31,798 bases of DNA from positions 1 through 31,798 of IMG/VR virus record IMGVR_UViG_3300032293_002078. One strand, 5' to 3'. Source of the DNA: a virus. Position 1 is the first letter of the stretch. Each line of letters opens with the position of its first letter. This document shows positions 23,390 to 31,369 of the stretch, piece by piece. A model generated the notes under the pieces. That model was given only the letters and a program-made list of their open reading frames with translations. It had not been told where the DNA came from and made no database searches. Made by a program: the position numbers and the translations under genes.

Positions 23390-24760
23390 TTGACACTATC
23401 GAATCTTTCCCAATACGGAATTAATTTTCAAATTAAAGTATTATCTTCATTACTAACTCATAAGGAATTTTTATTAAATATCCATGATGTTATTAGTGAA
23501 GATTATTTTGATAATCAAGCACACCAATGGATTATTAAAGAAATTTTAAAATATTATCAAAAATACCATACTACTCCTTCAATGGATGTGTTAAAAGTAG
23601 AGTTAAAAAAAATTGATAATGAAATACTTCAAGTATCAATAAAAGAACAACTCCGTGAAGCTTATAAAGCATCAGATGAAGATCTTAAATATGTTGAAGA
23701 AGAATTTTCAAATTTTTGTAAAAACCAACAACTTAAAAGAGCGTTATTAAACAGCGTTAATTTTCTTAACGTGGGAGATTATGATACAATCCGTTCATTA
23801 ATTGATAACGCATTAAAATCGGGACAAGACAAAAATGTAGGGCACGAATATAACAAAGAAATTGAATCTCGTTATAGAGAAGACCATAGAGTTGTAGTAC
23901 CTTGTCCTTGGGAGCCTTTTAATACCTTATTACAAGGAGGATTAGGTAATGGTGACTTTGGATTAATTTTTGGTAATCCTGGAGGTGGTAAATCTTGGAC
24001 CCTAATTGCTCTAGGTGGATATGCTGTTAAAATGGGATATAATGTTTTACATTATACTCTTGAATTAGGAGAAGATTATGTAGGACGCCGTTATGACTCC
24101 TTCTTCACAAACATCCCAGTAAATAAAATTACTGAAAAAAAACATAGACCAAAAGTTGAAGAGGTTATTGCAGAATTACAAGGTCAATTAATTATTAAAG
24201 AATATTCGCCAGGTAAGGCATCAATGTCTACAGTTGAATCACATATTAAAAAATGTATTGATCAAGATTTCAAACCAGATTTAGTCATTATTGACTATGT
24301 AGATCTTCTTCGTTCAAGAAAAACAAATCGTGAACGAAAAGATGAAATAGATGATATTTATATTAGCACAAAAGCCCTTGCACGAGACCTAAATATACCC
24401 GTATGGTCTGTTTCTCAAGTAAATAGAGCAGGTGCAAAAGATGATATTATTGAAGGTGATAAAGCCGCAGGATCATATGATAAAATGATGGTCACTGATG
24501 TTGCAATATCTTTATCAAGAAAACGTCAAGATAAAGTTAATGGAACCGGAAGATTCCATATTATGAAAAATAGATATGGAATGGACGGAATGAGTTTTAA
24601 TGTTAAAGCAGATACATCAACAGGCCATTTTGAAGTTTCAGAAAGAGCAGAAGATGATGATGAAGCTACTTCTCCACAAACTGCACTACCTGTTTTCAAT
24701 ACTATTGATTATATGGATAAACAAGAGTTACGTAATAAGTTTTTCGAATTAAACACCTAA
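23390..24760 (+). CDS. Replicative helicase (gp41/DnaB-like), TTG start
   Basis: A 456-residue hexameric helicase. The N-terminal ~150 residues are a helical DnaB-type domain. The RecA-like motor has Walker A GNPGGGKSWT (195-204), LHYTLELGEDYVGRRYDSFF, Walker B LVIIDYVDLL, and the sensor WSVSQVNRAG, with a later SRKRQDKVNGTGRFHIMKNRYG. T4 gp41 has 475 residues. The start is TTG, preceded by AAATAAAAGTT exactly as other genes here have before ATG, which supports it. No later ATG precedes the conserved N-terminus. A primase is not seen in the window. The nrdB gene follows after 8 bp. Confidence 0.9.
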   Translation: MTLSNLSQYGINFQIKVLSSLLTHKEFLLNIHDVISEDYFDNQAHQWIIKEILKYYQKYHTTPSMDVLKVELKKIDNEILQVSIKEQLREAYKASDEDLKYVEEEFSNFCKNQQLKRALLNSVNFLNVGDYDTIRSLIDNALKSGQDKNVGHEYNKEIESRYREDHRVVVPCPWEPFNTLLQGGLGNGDFGLIFGNPGGGKSWTLIALGGYAVKMGYNVLHYTLELGEDYVGRRYDSFFTNIPVNKITEKKHRPKVEEVIAELQGQLIIKEYSPGKASMSTVESHIKKCIDQDFKPDLVIIDYVDLLRSRKTNRERKDEIDDIYISTKALARDLNIPVWSVSQVNRAGAKDDIIEGDKAAGSYDKMMVTDVAISLSRKRQDKVNGTGRFHIMKNRYGMDGMSFNVKADTSTGHFEVSERAEDDDEATSPQTALPVFNTIDYMDKQELRNKFFELNT

Positions 24761-24768
24761 TTAAAAAT

Positions 24769-25749
24769 ATGAAAAATATAACAAAACCACGATTGGTATA
24801 TAAACCTTTTGAATATCAAGAAGCTGCAGATTATTGGCTTAAACAACAACAAGCTCATTGGTTACACACAGAAGTACCAATGATGTCGGATTTAACAGAT
24901 TGGAATTTTAATTTAAATAAAACTGAAAAAAATATTATTGGTTCTATTTTAAAGGGATTTGCTCAAACTGAAACTGTTGTAAATGATTATTGGTCAGGTC
25001 TAGTAACAAAATGGTTTCGTAAACCTGAAATTATTATGATGGCTACTACTTTTGGTGCCTTTGAAACAATTCATGCTGAAGCTTATTCTTTATTAAATGA
25101 AACTTTAGGTCTTGAAAATTTTGATGAATTTTTAGAAGATGAAGCTACAATGGCTAAAATTCAAAATTTAATGAATATAAGAGATAGTTTTCAAGGAGAA
25201 ATAGATTGGCACGAAGTAGCAAAATCACTAGCTATATTCTCAGCATTTACAGAAGGTGTTAATTTATTTTCTTCTTTTGCAATTTTATTAAGTTTTAAAA
25301 TGCGTAATAAACTTAAAGGGGTAGGACAAATAGTAGAATGGTCTATTCGAGATGAATCTCTTCATTCTGAAGCTGGATGTTGGTTATTTAGAACTTTAAT
25401 TCAAGAAAATCCAAAACTCAAAACTAAAGAATTAGAAGCAGCAATTAATGAAGCCGCTTTACTTTCCCTTAAACTAGAAATTGATTTTATTAATAAAGTT
25501 TATGAGCTTGGAGATTTAGAAGGTTGTTCAAAATATGATCTAGAACATTTTATTAAAAATAGAGTAAATACTAAATTAGGTGATTTAGGATATAAACCAA
25601 TCATATCAAATATAGATGTAACTGCGGTTGAAAGAATGAAATGGTTTGATCACCTCTCAGCAGGAAAACAACATTCTGATTTCTTTTCTACAAGAGTAAC
25701 TAATTATAGTAAAGGTCATATAATGTTTGATGAAAGTATTTTCGATTAA
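24769..25749 (+). CDS. nrdB: Class I ribonucleotide reductase, small (beta) subunit
   Basis: The 326-residue protein carries the diiron/dimanganese radical site. Metal ligands line up by spacing with E. coli NrdB: Glu68, Glu99, His102, Glu162, Glu196 and His199. Tyr106 lies in the radical tyrosine position (ExxHxxxY). The first ligand is Glu instead of the Asp84 of E. coli, a feature known from class Ic. The C-terminus ends KGHIMFDESIFD, the tail that docks with NrdA. It lies 8 bp after the helicase and 24 bp before nrdA. It makes deoxynucleotides for phage DNA synthesis. No N-terminal ATP-cone is present, so overall-activity control on this subunit is absent. Confidence 0.93.
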   Translation: MKNITKPRLVYKPFEYQEAADYWLKQQQAHWLHTEVPMMSDLTDWNFNLNKTEKNIIGSILKGFAQTETVVNDYWSGLVTKWFRKPEIIMMATTFGAFETIHAEAYSLLNETLGLENFDEFLEDEATMAKIQNLMNIRDSFQGEIDWHEVAKSLAIFSAFTEGVNLFSSFAILLSFKMRNKLKGVGQIVEWSIRDESLHSEAGCWLFRTLIQENPKLKTKELEAAINEAALLSLKLEIDFINKVYELGDLEGCSKYDLEHFIKNRVNTKLGDLGYKPIISNIDVTAVERMKWFDHLSAGKQHSDFFSTRVTNYSKGHIMFDESIFD

Positions 25750-25773
25750 AAAATAAAATTATAAAATTAAATT

Positions 25774-27486
25774 ATGGATAATAACAACTTATCAATAGAT
25801 TACACACAATGGGAACGTGGAAAAGATTATCCTGAATATTTTGATGAGGTTGCCTTAAGTACTATTTCAAAAGGATATTTACTTCCCGGAGAAACACCAA
25901 AAAAAGCATACAGACGAGTAGCACATTCTGTAGCTATGCGTTTAAATAAACCTGAATTAGAAAACAAATTTTTTAAATATATTTGGAATGGATGGATTGG
26001 ATTGGCTAGCCCTGTACTCTCAAACACAGGAACGGACCGCGGATTACCGATTAGTTGCTTTGGCATCGATACTCCAGATTCAATCAGAGGTATTGGCCTT
26101 ACAAACGCAGAACTTATGCGACTTACCTCTTATGGAGGTGGAGTTGGAATTTCCCTCTCAAGAATTAGAGGAAGAGGATCAAATATTACCGGAAATGGAA
26201 AATCCGAAGGAATAGTCCCTTGGGCTAAAATTTATGATTCCACTATTATAGCAACTAATCAAGGATCAGTACGAAGAGGAGCAGCATCTGTAAATTTAGA
26301 TATTAATCATAAAGATATTAATGAATTTCTTCAAATCCGTAGACCTAAGGGTGATCCTAACAGACAATGTCTTAATCTTCATCAATGTATAGTTGTTGAT
26401 GATGCATTTATGAAGCGTTTAAATGATCGTGATAGTGAAGCTATGTCTTTGTGGTTAGAAATTCTTAAATCTCGTGTAGAAACAGGAGAACCATATATTA
26501 TGTTTAAGGATAATGTTAATAAAGATAATCCATTAGCATATAGAATGAATAATCTTGATGTTAGTATGACTAATATTTGTACTGAAATTACATTACATAC
26601 AGATGAAGAACATTCATTTATTTGTTGTTTAAGTTCTTTAAATTTAGCTAAATATGATGAATGGAAAAACACAGATTTAGTTGAAACTGCTGTATATTTT
26701 TTAGATGGGGTAATGGAAGAATTTATTGTTAAAACAAATGGTAAAGACTCAATGATTCGTTCTCACAGACATGCTAAAAAAGGACGTGCACTTGGTTTAG
26801 GTGTAATGGGTTGGCATACCTTTTTACAACAAAAGAATTTACCTTTTAATTCAATTGCATCAACAGCCTGGACACATACTATTTTTAGTGATATTAAAAT
26901 TAAAGCAGAAGCAGCATCTCGTCAACTAGCTGTAGAATATGGTGAACCTCTGTGGTGTAAAAACACAGGTATGAGAAATACTCATTTATTAGCCATAGCT
27001 CCAACAGTATCCAATTCACGTATTAATGCTTGTTCCGCTGGTATTGAACCCCAACCAGCAAATGTTTATGTGTTTAATGGAGCTAAAGGAACATTTATTG
27101 TTAAAAATCAAGAATTAGAAAAATTATTAGAATCTAAAGGAAAAAACCAAAATAAATATTGGGACCAAATTTTAGCAGATAACGGATCAGTTCAAAATTT
27201 ATCACATGATGTTTTAAATGAAGAAGAAAAAGAAGTATTTTTAACATTTCCCGAAATTAACCAATTATCTTTAGTTCAACAAGCCGCAGCCCGTCAACGT
27301 TATATTGATCAAACCCAATCCTTAAATTTAGCTTTTGATCCAACAGATTCTCCAAGATGGATTAATCAAGTCCATATAGAAAGTTGGAAATTAGGAATAA
27401 AAACCCTATACTATTTAAGAACCGACTCTGTAATTAAAGGAGATTTAGGCTCTCGTACATCTACTTGTTTAAGTTGTGATGGATAG
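25774..27486 (+). CDS. nrdA: Class I ribonucleotide reductase, large (alpha) subunit
   Basis: The 570-residue catalytic subunit keeps the key residues: Cys95 (PISCFG) and Cys284 (ICCLSSLNL) as the redox pair, Asn267-Cys269-Glu271 (TNICTEI) as the active-site radical group, Tyr546-Tyr547 (TLYYLRT) for radical transfer from NrdB, and C-terminal Cys565 and Cys568 (CLSC) that receive electrons from thioredoxin or glutaredoxin. APTVSNSRINACSAGIEPQPANVY is the usual family block. E. coli NrdA has 761 residues; here the N-terminal ATP-cone is missing, so dATP feedback inhibition is probably lost, which would suit a phage. It forms an operon with nrdB. Confidence 0.95.
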   Translation: MDNNNLSIDYTQWERGKDYPEYFDEVALSTISKGYLLPGETPKKAYRRVAHSVAMRLNKPELENKFFKYIWNGWIGLASPVLSNTGTDRGLPISCFGIDTPDSIRGIGLTNAELMRLTSYGGGVGISLSRIRGRGSNITGNGKSEGIVPWAKIYDSTIIATNQGSVRRGAASVNLDINHKDINEFLQIRRPKGDPNRQCLNLHQCIVVDDAFMKRLNDRDSEAMSLWLEILKSRVETGEPYIMFKDNVNKDNPLAYRMNNLDVSMTNICTEITLHTDEEHSFICCLSSLNLAKYDEWKNTDLVETAVYFLDGVMEEFIVKTNGKDSMIRSHRHAKKGRALGLGVMGWHTFLQQKNLPFNSIASTAWTHTIFSDIKIKAEAASRQLAVEYGEPLWCKNTGMRNTHLLAIAPTVSNSRINACSAGIEPQPANVYVFNGAKGTFIVKNQELEKLLESKGKNQNKYWDQILADNGSVQNLSHDVLNEEEKEVFLTFPEINQLSLVQQAAARQRYIDQTQSLNLAFDPTDSPRWINQVHIESWKLGIKTLYYLRTDSVIKGDLGSRTSTCLSCDG

Positions 27487-27507
27487 TACATTAATCTATA
27501 AAACACT

Positions 27508-28752
27508 ATGAAAAAATATTTTTTACCATTTATAATAGCTTTATCTGCATTATCTGTTAGTTTGTCTGCTGCTTTTTATTCAGTAACTGGTCTTAGTATG
27601 TTATTTGCTGGAGCTAGTTTTGCAGTTTTAATTATGGCTTCTTCTTTAGAAGTTGCTAAATTAGTTATTGCTTCCTTATTATACCAATATTGGAATACAT
27701 TAAATAAAATTTTAAGAACTTACCTTGCGGTAGCTACTTGTATATTAATACTAATTACATCTGCAGGAATTTATGGTTTTTTATCGGCAGCATATCAAAC
27801 TACAGCTACAAAATCTGAAATTATTGATAAACAAATTGCTGCCTTAGAAACTAAAAAACAACTTTACACAGATTCTAGAAATAATATATTAAAAGAAAAA
27901 CAATCCCTCTCAGATTTACGAGGTACATTATCTAAAGGCTCAACTACTCAATATACGGATAAAAATGGTAATTTAGTAGTTAGAACAAACAATGCTGCAA
28001 TTCGTAACATTGAATCAACATCTAAATCAGATGAAAAATTATCTGAAAAAGTAGATGTAGTAAATGATTCTATTTTTAGTTTAGAAAATCAAATTTTAGA
28101 AATTAAAACTAATGGTGAAACTACAAGTGAATTAGGTCCTCTTAAATATATTTCAAATTTAACAGGCCAACCGATGGATAAAATTATTAATTGGTTTTTG
28201 CTTGTTATTATTTTTGTGTTTGACCCATTAGCAATATCTTTAGTAATTGCTGCTAATTTTGCTTTTGCCCAAATTCGTAAAGACCCTATACATGATTTGA
28301 CTGAGGAAGATAAAGAATGGTTAGATGCTCCCTTATTTGAAGAAGAATTTAAAGAAGAATCTAAACAAGATGGAGTGCCAGTAATGATAGATCCTAAAAC
28401 AGGTAAATTCTTTTATGAAGAACCTGATCCTAAAAACAAAAATTTAGATTTAGATGGTGATGGTGTTGTTGAAGAAGAGGAAATTAAAGAAGTATTTAAT
28501 CAAGTTGATACTAATGATGATGGTGTTATTGATGAAAATGAAGCTAAACAATCTAATCTAGATAAAAAAACAACAAATAAACTTAATCAACTTCATAAAT
28601 CTCTTTCAGCCCTTGAAGAAATTAATAATGAAAATAATTATGATTTTCAATGGAAAAAAGATATAGTAAAAGAAGAAATTGATAATATTAAAAAAATTAT
28701 TATGAATCAATTCAATGAGGAAAAAGATGATAATACAATAACTTATTTTTAA
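27508..28752 (+). CDS. Membrane protein with coiled coil and two EF-hand-like loops
   Basis: A 414-residue protein of unknown function. Hydrophobic segments at ~5-27, ~30-60 and ~70-95 are followed by a polar, coiled-coil region (~100-220; KSEIIDKQIAALETKKQLY) and a further strong membrane segment at ~227-255 (WFLLVIIFVFDPLAISLVIA). The acidic C-terminal part contains two calcium-loop motifs: Asp314-Leu-Asp316-Gly-Asp318-Gly with Glu325, and Asp334-Thr-Asn336-Asp-Asp338-Gly with Glu345, only 20 residues apart, tighter than a normal EF-hand pair. The last ~60 residues are helical and charged. It follows nrdA by 21 bp. It may alter the host membrane, for example in superinfection exclusion or lysis control, but that is conjecture. 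Confidence 0.75.
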   Translation: MKKYFLPFIIALSALSVSLSAAFYSVTGLSMLFAGASFAVLIMASSLEVAKLVIASLLYQYWNTLNKILRTYLAVATCILILITSAGIYGFLSAAYQTTATKSEIIDKQIAALETKKQLYTDSRNNILKEKQSLSDLRGTLSKGSTTQYTDKNGNLVVRTNNAAIRNIESTSKSDEKLSEKVDVVNDSIFSLENQILEIKTNGETTSELGPLKYISNLTGQPMDKIINWFLLVIIFVFDPLAISLVIAANFAFAQIRKDPIHDLTEEDKEWLDAPLFEEEFKEESKQDGVPVMIDPKTGKFFYEEPDPKNKNLDLDGDGVVEEEEIKEVFNQVDTNDDGVIDENEAKQSNLDKKTTNKLNQLHKSLSALEEINNENNYDFQWKKDIVKEEIDNIKKIIMNQFNEEKDDNTITYF

Positions 28753-28769
28753 AAACTTATGCAAAAAGA

Positions 28770-28801
28770 GTAGGATTCCCAAGATCCTATTCGTATATTT
28801 A
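28770..28801 (+). promoter_or_regulatory. Small hairpin and TATATTTA element before 28830 gene
   Basis: A 7-bp hairpin TAGGATT / GATCCTA (28771-28777 with 28783-28789, one wobble) is followed by TTCGTATATTTA, the same dodecamer core as at 31390. The AATTTGG box is not conserved here (GAGTAGG at the matching place), so it is a weaker promoter candidate, possibly with a terminator. Confidence 0.4.
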
Positions 28802-28829
28802 CGGTATAGAAATTAAAAAAATAAAGGTT

Positions 28830-29060
28830 ATGTATAACGAATTCATTTATCAAGAAGAACAAGAATACAAACAGTATCAAAAAATCATAAATACTAAAGA
28901 GTATTTAACTCAAGAGGAATATGATTTTTGTGTTAAATGGGACGCAGCCGAGGCTTGGAAATACCTAAACAATATTGGAGAAGGTCGTTGGTTAAATATC
29001 AATGTTTATTCTGAAGTTGAAAAAGAAGATTATGATTTAAGAATGGAACAAGGTTTATAG
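28830..29060 (+). CDS. 76-residue acidic protein, unknown
   Basis: A small acidic protein: MYNEFIYQEEQEYKQYQKI, then TKEYLTQEEYDFCVKWDAAEAWKYL and YSEVEKEDYDLRMEQGL. It is rich in Glu and Tyr and probably mostly helical. The start context ATAAAGGTTATG matches other promoter-proximal genes. No family is recognised. Small acidic phage proteins in early regions often bind host proteins or mimic DNA, but there is no direct evidence here. Confidence 0.6.
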   Translation: MYNEFIYQEEQEYKQYQKIINTKEYLTQEEYDFCVKWDAAEAWKYLNNIGEGRWLNINVYSEVEKEDYDLRMEQGL

Positions 29061-29066
29061 ATATTA

Positions 29067-29100
29067 AATTTGGTTTCCTAAAAAATTAGTTTTATATTTA
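29067..29100 (+). promoter_or_regulatory. Host-type promoter AATTTGG-N19-TATATT before 29112 gene
   Basis: AATTTGG at 29067-29073 and TATATTTA at 29093-29100 are 19 bases apart. The ATG follows only 11 bases after the element, so the leader would be very short or absent. Confidence 0.65.
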
Positions 29101-29111
29101 AAAAAAACACA

Positions 29112-29309
29112 ATGAAAAATCAAAATTTACATAATAACAAAATTGCTAATATTATTGATATAAATAATGCTATTAAGGAGGTATGGAATTACCATCCTGA
29201 TAATCCTAAGCAAATAGATCCTGTTTTATATCATGCTATTTTAGTTAAAAAATTAAAAATTATGGAACAAGATTTAAAGGAATTTGAAGATAAATTAGAT
29301 AATGTATAG
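29112..29309 (+). CDS. 65-residue protein, unknown
   Basis: A small, mostly helical protein (IANIIDINNAIKEVWNYHPDNPKQIDPVLYHAILVKKLKIMEQDLKEFEDKLDNV). The last half is an amphipathic helix with heptad-like leucines. It overlaps the AT-hook gene by 8 bp, so the two are probably translated together and may act together. No family recognised. Confidence 0.6.
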   Translation: MKNQNLHNNKIANIIDINNAIKEVWNYHPDNPKQIDPVLYHAILVKKLKIMEQDLKEFEDKLDNV

Positions 29310-29898
29310 TTTTATAAAAGAAACAAGTATTAGACACAGTAAAGAAGTTGTTGCAGAACATATTAATAAACTTCAACCTATTAACTATAATAAATTTATG
29401 TGGTGGCGTACTCATACTGATAAAGTTGTACCTCTTGGTAAACGAGCACCTTTAAAAGACCGTATATTAAATGGTGATTTTAATCCATCATCATATTTTT
29501 GGCAAGCTCAATTATCATTATATATGGCTAAAGAAAAATTGGATTTAACAAAACATGATTCCCAATTCCAAGTTGAGATTTGTGCTGTAGATTTTGCACG
29601 ATATAAACGTTTAATGGAGGATTTTGAAAAAGAAGAAACATCACGTGTGGTTGCTCTTTATGATGCCTTTACATCTGCATTTCAAATTACTAAAGAAGAA
29701 CTTGAAACTGAATTTCTTAAATGGCCTGGGGATATTTTAAGTTTTTATGATAGAGCATCTAATTTTTTTAGAACAACACCTGCTGAAAATAGAAAAAATA
29801 TGAGAGGTAGAGGTCGTCCTAAAAAAGTTAGAACTCTTCCAATACCGGAGGTATTAAAAATAAAAAGAGGTAGAGGTCGTCCAAAAAATCATCTATAA
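29302..29898 (+). CDS. Protein with two C-terminal AT-hooks
   Basis: The 198-residue protein has an unfamiliar helical domain (~1-160, including PLKDRILNGDFNPSSYFWQAQLSLYMAKEK) and a basic C-terminus with two AT-hook motifs: MRGRGRPKKVR near 168-178 and KRGRGRPKNHL at the extreme end. The RGRP core is the DNA minor-groove binding element for AT-rich DNA, which is what this genome is. The 17-bp sequence coding for the hooks is repeated exactly (29803-29819 and 29866-29882). A DNA-binding role, for example genome compaction, replication or transcription control, or host nucleoid interference, is inferred. It abuts the GNAT gene by one base. Confidence 0.75.
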   Translation: MYSFIKETSIRHSKEVVAEHINKLQPINYNKFMWWRTHTDKVVPLGKRAPLKDRILNGDFNPSSYFWQAQLSLYMAKEKLDLTKHDSQFQVEICAVDFARYKRLMEDFEKEETSRVVALYDAFTSAFQITKEELETEFLKWPGDILSFYDRASNFFRTTPAENRKNMRGRGRPKKVRTLPIPEVLKIKRGRGRPKNHL

Positions 29899-29899
29899 A

Positions 29900-30232
29900 A
29901 TGATAGATATAAAAATTATACAAATTAAAACTAATACGCAAAATATGTATGGGTGGATTGCATTAAATTCAACCGATCATCCTGTTGGACATATTTTCAT
30001 GCATATTGAACTTGATAACAAAATAAAATTTATGGATGCTTGGGTACATGATGATTTTAGACGCCAAGGTATCTTTAATAAACTTTGGGATACTCGATGG
30101 GAATATGTAGAAGAACATTTTAAAAATTACACAGCATTTGCCTGGTGTTTACCTACAAGTATTAATTTACTTCGTAAAAAAGGATTTGAAGAGGGAGAAA
30201 CATGCATTTACATGGAGAGAAAAATTAAATAA
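29900..30232 (+). CDS. GNAT-family acetyltransferase
   Basis: A 110-residue short GNAT protein. The acetyl-CoA binding signature lies at AWVHDDFRRQGIFNKLWDTRWEYV (RRQGI corresponds to Q/RxxGxG/A), with the preceding strands YGWIALNSTDHPVGHIFMHIELDNKIKFMDAWV. The last strands are FAWCLPTSINLLRKKGFEEGETCIYMERKI, with the usual 'position in a row, then larger loop' ending where many GNATs have xxxYxKxGFxxxG. It would transfer an acetyl group from acetyl-CoA to an amine on a protein or small molecule. Position next to the AT-hook gene raises a host or phage DNA-binding protein as a possible target, by guess only. Confidence 0.8.
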   Translation: MIDIKIIQIKTNTQNMYGWIALNSTDHPVGHIFMHIELDNKIKFMDAWVHDDFRRQGIFNKLWDTRWEYVEEHFKNYTAFAWCLPTSINLLRKKGFEEGETCIYMERKIK

Positions 30233-30234
30233 TT

Positions 30235-30324
30235 ATGAACTTAATAGGATTTACATTAGGATATTTTGCAGTAATTGCTTCAGCTTTACTGTTAATTTTT
30301 AACATGTTTAAAAAACAAAAATGA
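30235..30324 (+). CDS. 29-residue single-span membrane peptide
   Basis: A short gene in the gap before 30321: MNLIGFTLGYFAVIASALL then LIFNMFKKQK. The hydrophobic stretch of ~21 residues ends with a basic tail, so N-out/C-in insertion is expected. Its TGA overlaps the next ATG (ATGA), and its ATG is two bases after the GNAT stop. Size and tight spacing support a real gene. It could be a regulatory or lysis-related peptide; no family is recognised. Confidence 0.6.
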   Translation: MNLIGFTLGYFAVIASALLLIFNMFKKQK

Positions 30325-30569
30325 AAAAAGTAGTTTGTATAAATGACAGAAAGTTACCTGAAGGTGCTGAAGTTGTAAATGGAAGAGAATATGAAGTTGT
30401 TGAAGAATCTATAAATAATTATGAACAACGAGTGTTTATTATTGCAGGAATAAAAAATGAAGGAACAACTAAAATGGGGTTACGTTGGGTAGGTTATGAT
30501 GCATCTCGTTTTGCAAACCTAGAAGCAATAGCTGTAGAATCATACGAACATGCATATGTAGAAAATTAA
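30321..30569 (+). CDS. Small SH3-like domain protein, unknown
   Basis: An 82-residue protein starting MKKVVCINDRKLPEGAEVVNGREYEVVEE. The pattern KKVVCINDxxLPxGAEVVxGxEYEV, a beta-barrel opening, recalls small conserved proteins from Bacteroidetes phages. The rest (QRVFIIAGIKNEGTTKMGLRWVGYDASRF) is compatible with a small SH3-like barrel. It is coupled to the membrane peptide by an ATGA overlap and lies 5 bp ahead of the transglycosylase-like gene. Function is unknown. Confidence 0.6.
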   Translation: MKKVVCINDRKLPEGAEVVNGREYEVVEESINNYEQRVFIIAGIKNEGTTKMGLRWVGYDASRFANLEAIAVESYEHAYVEN

Positions 30570-30574
30570 TTAAT

Positions 30575-31369
30575 ATGAAAAAAGTAAAAATATCACATGA
30601 GGTACCATTTTGTCTATTGACAAAAAGTAGAGAATTTAACGATTACGATTATTGTTTACCCCATTTAATGGATGAAAACGAAGAATATCGTGTATTTTTC
30701 CTTAATTCAAAAAATGTAGCTCGATATATTATAATGGACAATTCCCTCCATGAACTTGGAGAAGCATATAGCACAGATCGTTTAATGTATTGGGTAAATA
30801 AACTTGAACCAGATGAATTTATTGTACCTGATGTTTGGGAAGATTATGCTGCTTCAGTTCGCAATGCAAAACAATGGGCAAACATTCAACTCCCGGAAAA
30901 TACAACTAAAGTAGCTGTTGTGCAAGCAAAAAGTTTACACGAAGCTAACTTATGTGTTCAAGCATATAAAGATTTGGGATACAAGAAAATTGCATTTTCA
31001 TATGGTGCTTCATATTATAATGATATTTGTCCACACCCAAATCAAGATTTAGGTAAAGCTATTGGAAGATTTATGGTAATTTCTACTATGTTTAGAGATA
31101 AAACAATCGTCAATACAGATCGAATCCATTTACTTGGAACTGCTTCCCCTATTGAATTTGGTTTTTATAAAAATATGCCATTTATTGAATCTATTGATAC
31201 CTCAAGTCCAATTATGGCAGCAATTGGTGAAATGCCATATACAAAAATGGGATTACATCAAAAACCAATAGCTAATATGAATAATATTCAAAGTATAAGC
31301 AAAGAGTTTGTTAACGAGGATCTTGTAGATTTTAATGTAGAAATGTTTCGCACAATAAATGGACTCTAA
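30575..31369 (+). CDS. TGT-superfamily protein, DpdA-like (candidate DNA guanine transglycosylase)
   Basis: The 264-residue protein follows the order of a tRNA-guanine transglycosylase TIM barrel: YIIMDNSLHELG with Asp55 (substrate-binding Asp), FIVPDVWED with Asp86, KVAVVQAKS with Gln117 (base recognition strand), AFSYGASY, IHLLGTASPIEF (the LMGVGxP block) and FIESIDTSSP with Asp208 at the nucleophile position. It lacks the Cys-rich zinc site that tRNA-acting TGTs have near the end and is ~110 residues shorter. Phage DpdA proteins are short TGT relatives that put 7-deazaguanine bases into phage DNA as protection against restriction. No preQ0 synthesis genes are in this window, so the base would come from the host or from genes elsewhere. 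A terminator overlaps its stop codon. Confidence 0.7.
   Translation: MKKVKISHEVPFCLLTKSREFNDYDYCLPHLMDENEEYRVFFLNSKNVARYIIMDNSLHELGEAYSTDRLMYWVNKLEPDEFIVPDVWEDYAASVRNAKQWANIQLPENTTKVAVVQAKSLHEANLCVQAYKDLGYKKIAFSYGASYYNDICPHPNQDLGKAIGRFMVISTMFRDKTIVNTDRIHLLGTASPIEFGFYKNMPFIESIDTSSPIMAAIGEMPYTKMGLHQKPIANMNNIQSISKEFVNEDLVDFNVEMFRTINGL

Noticed and set aside
25827-26672. Minus-strand frames of 79 and 96 codons and a plus-strand frame at 25988-26215
   Set aside because: All are within nrdA, whose catalytic residues are intact, and show no family features.
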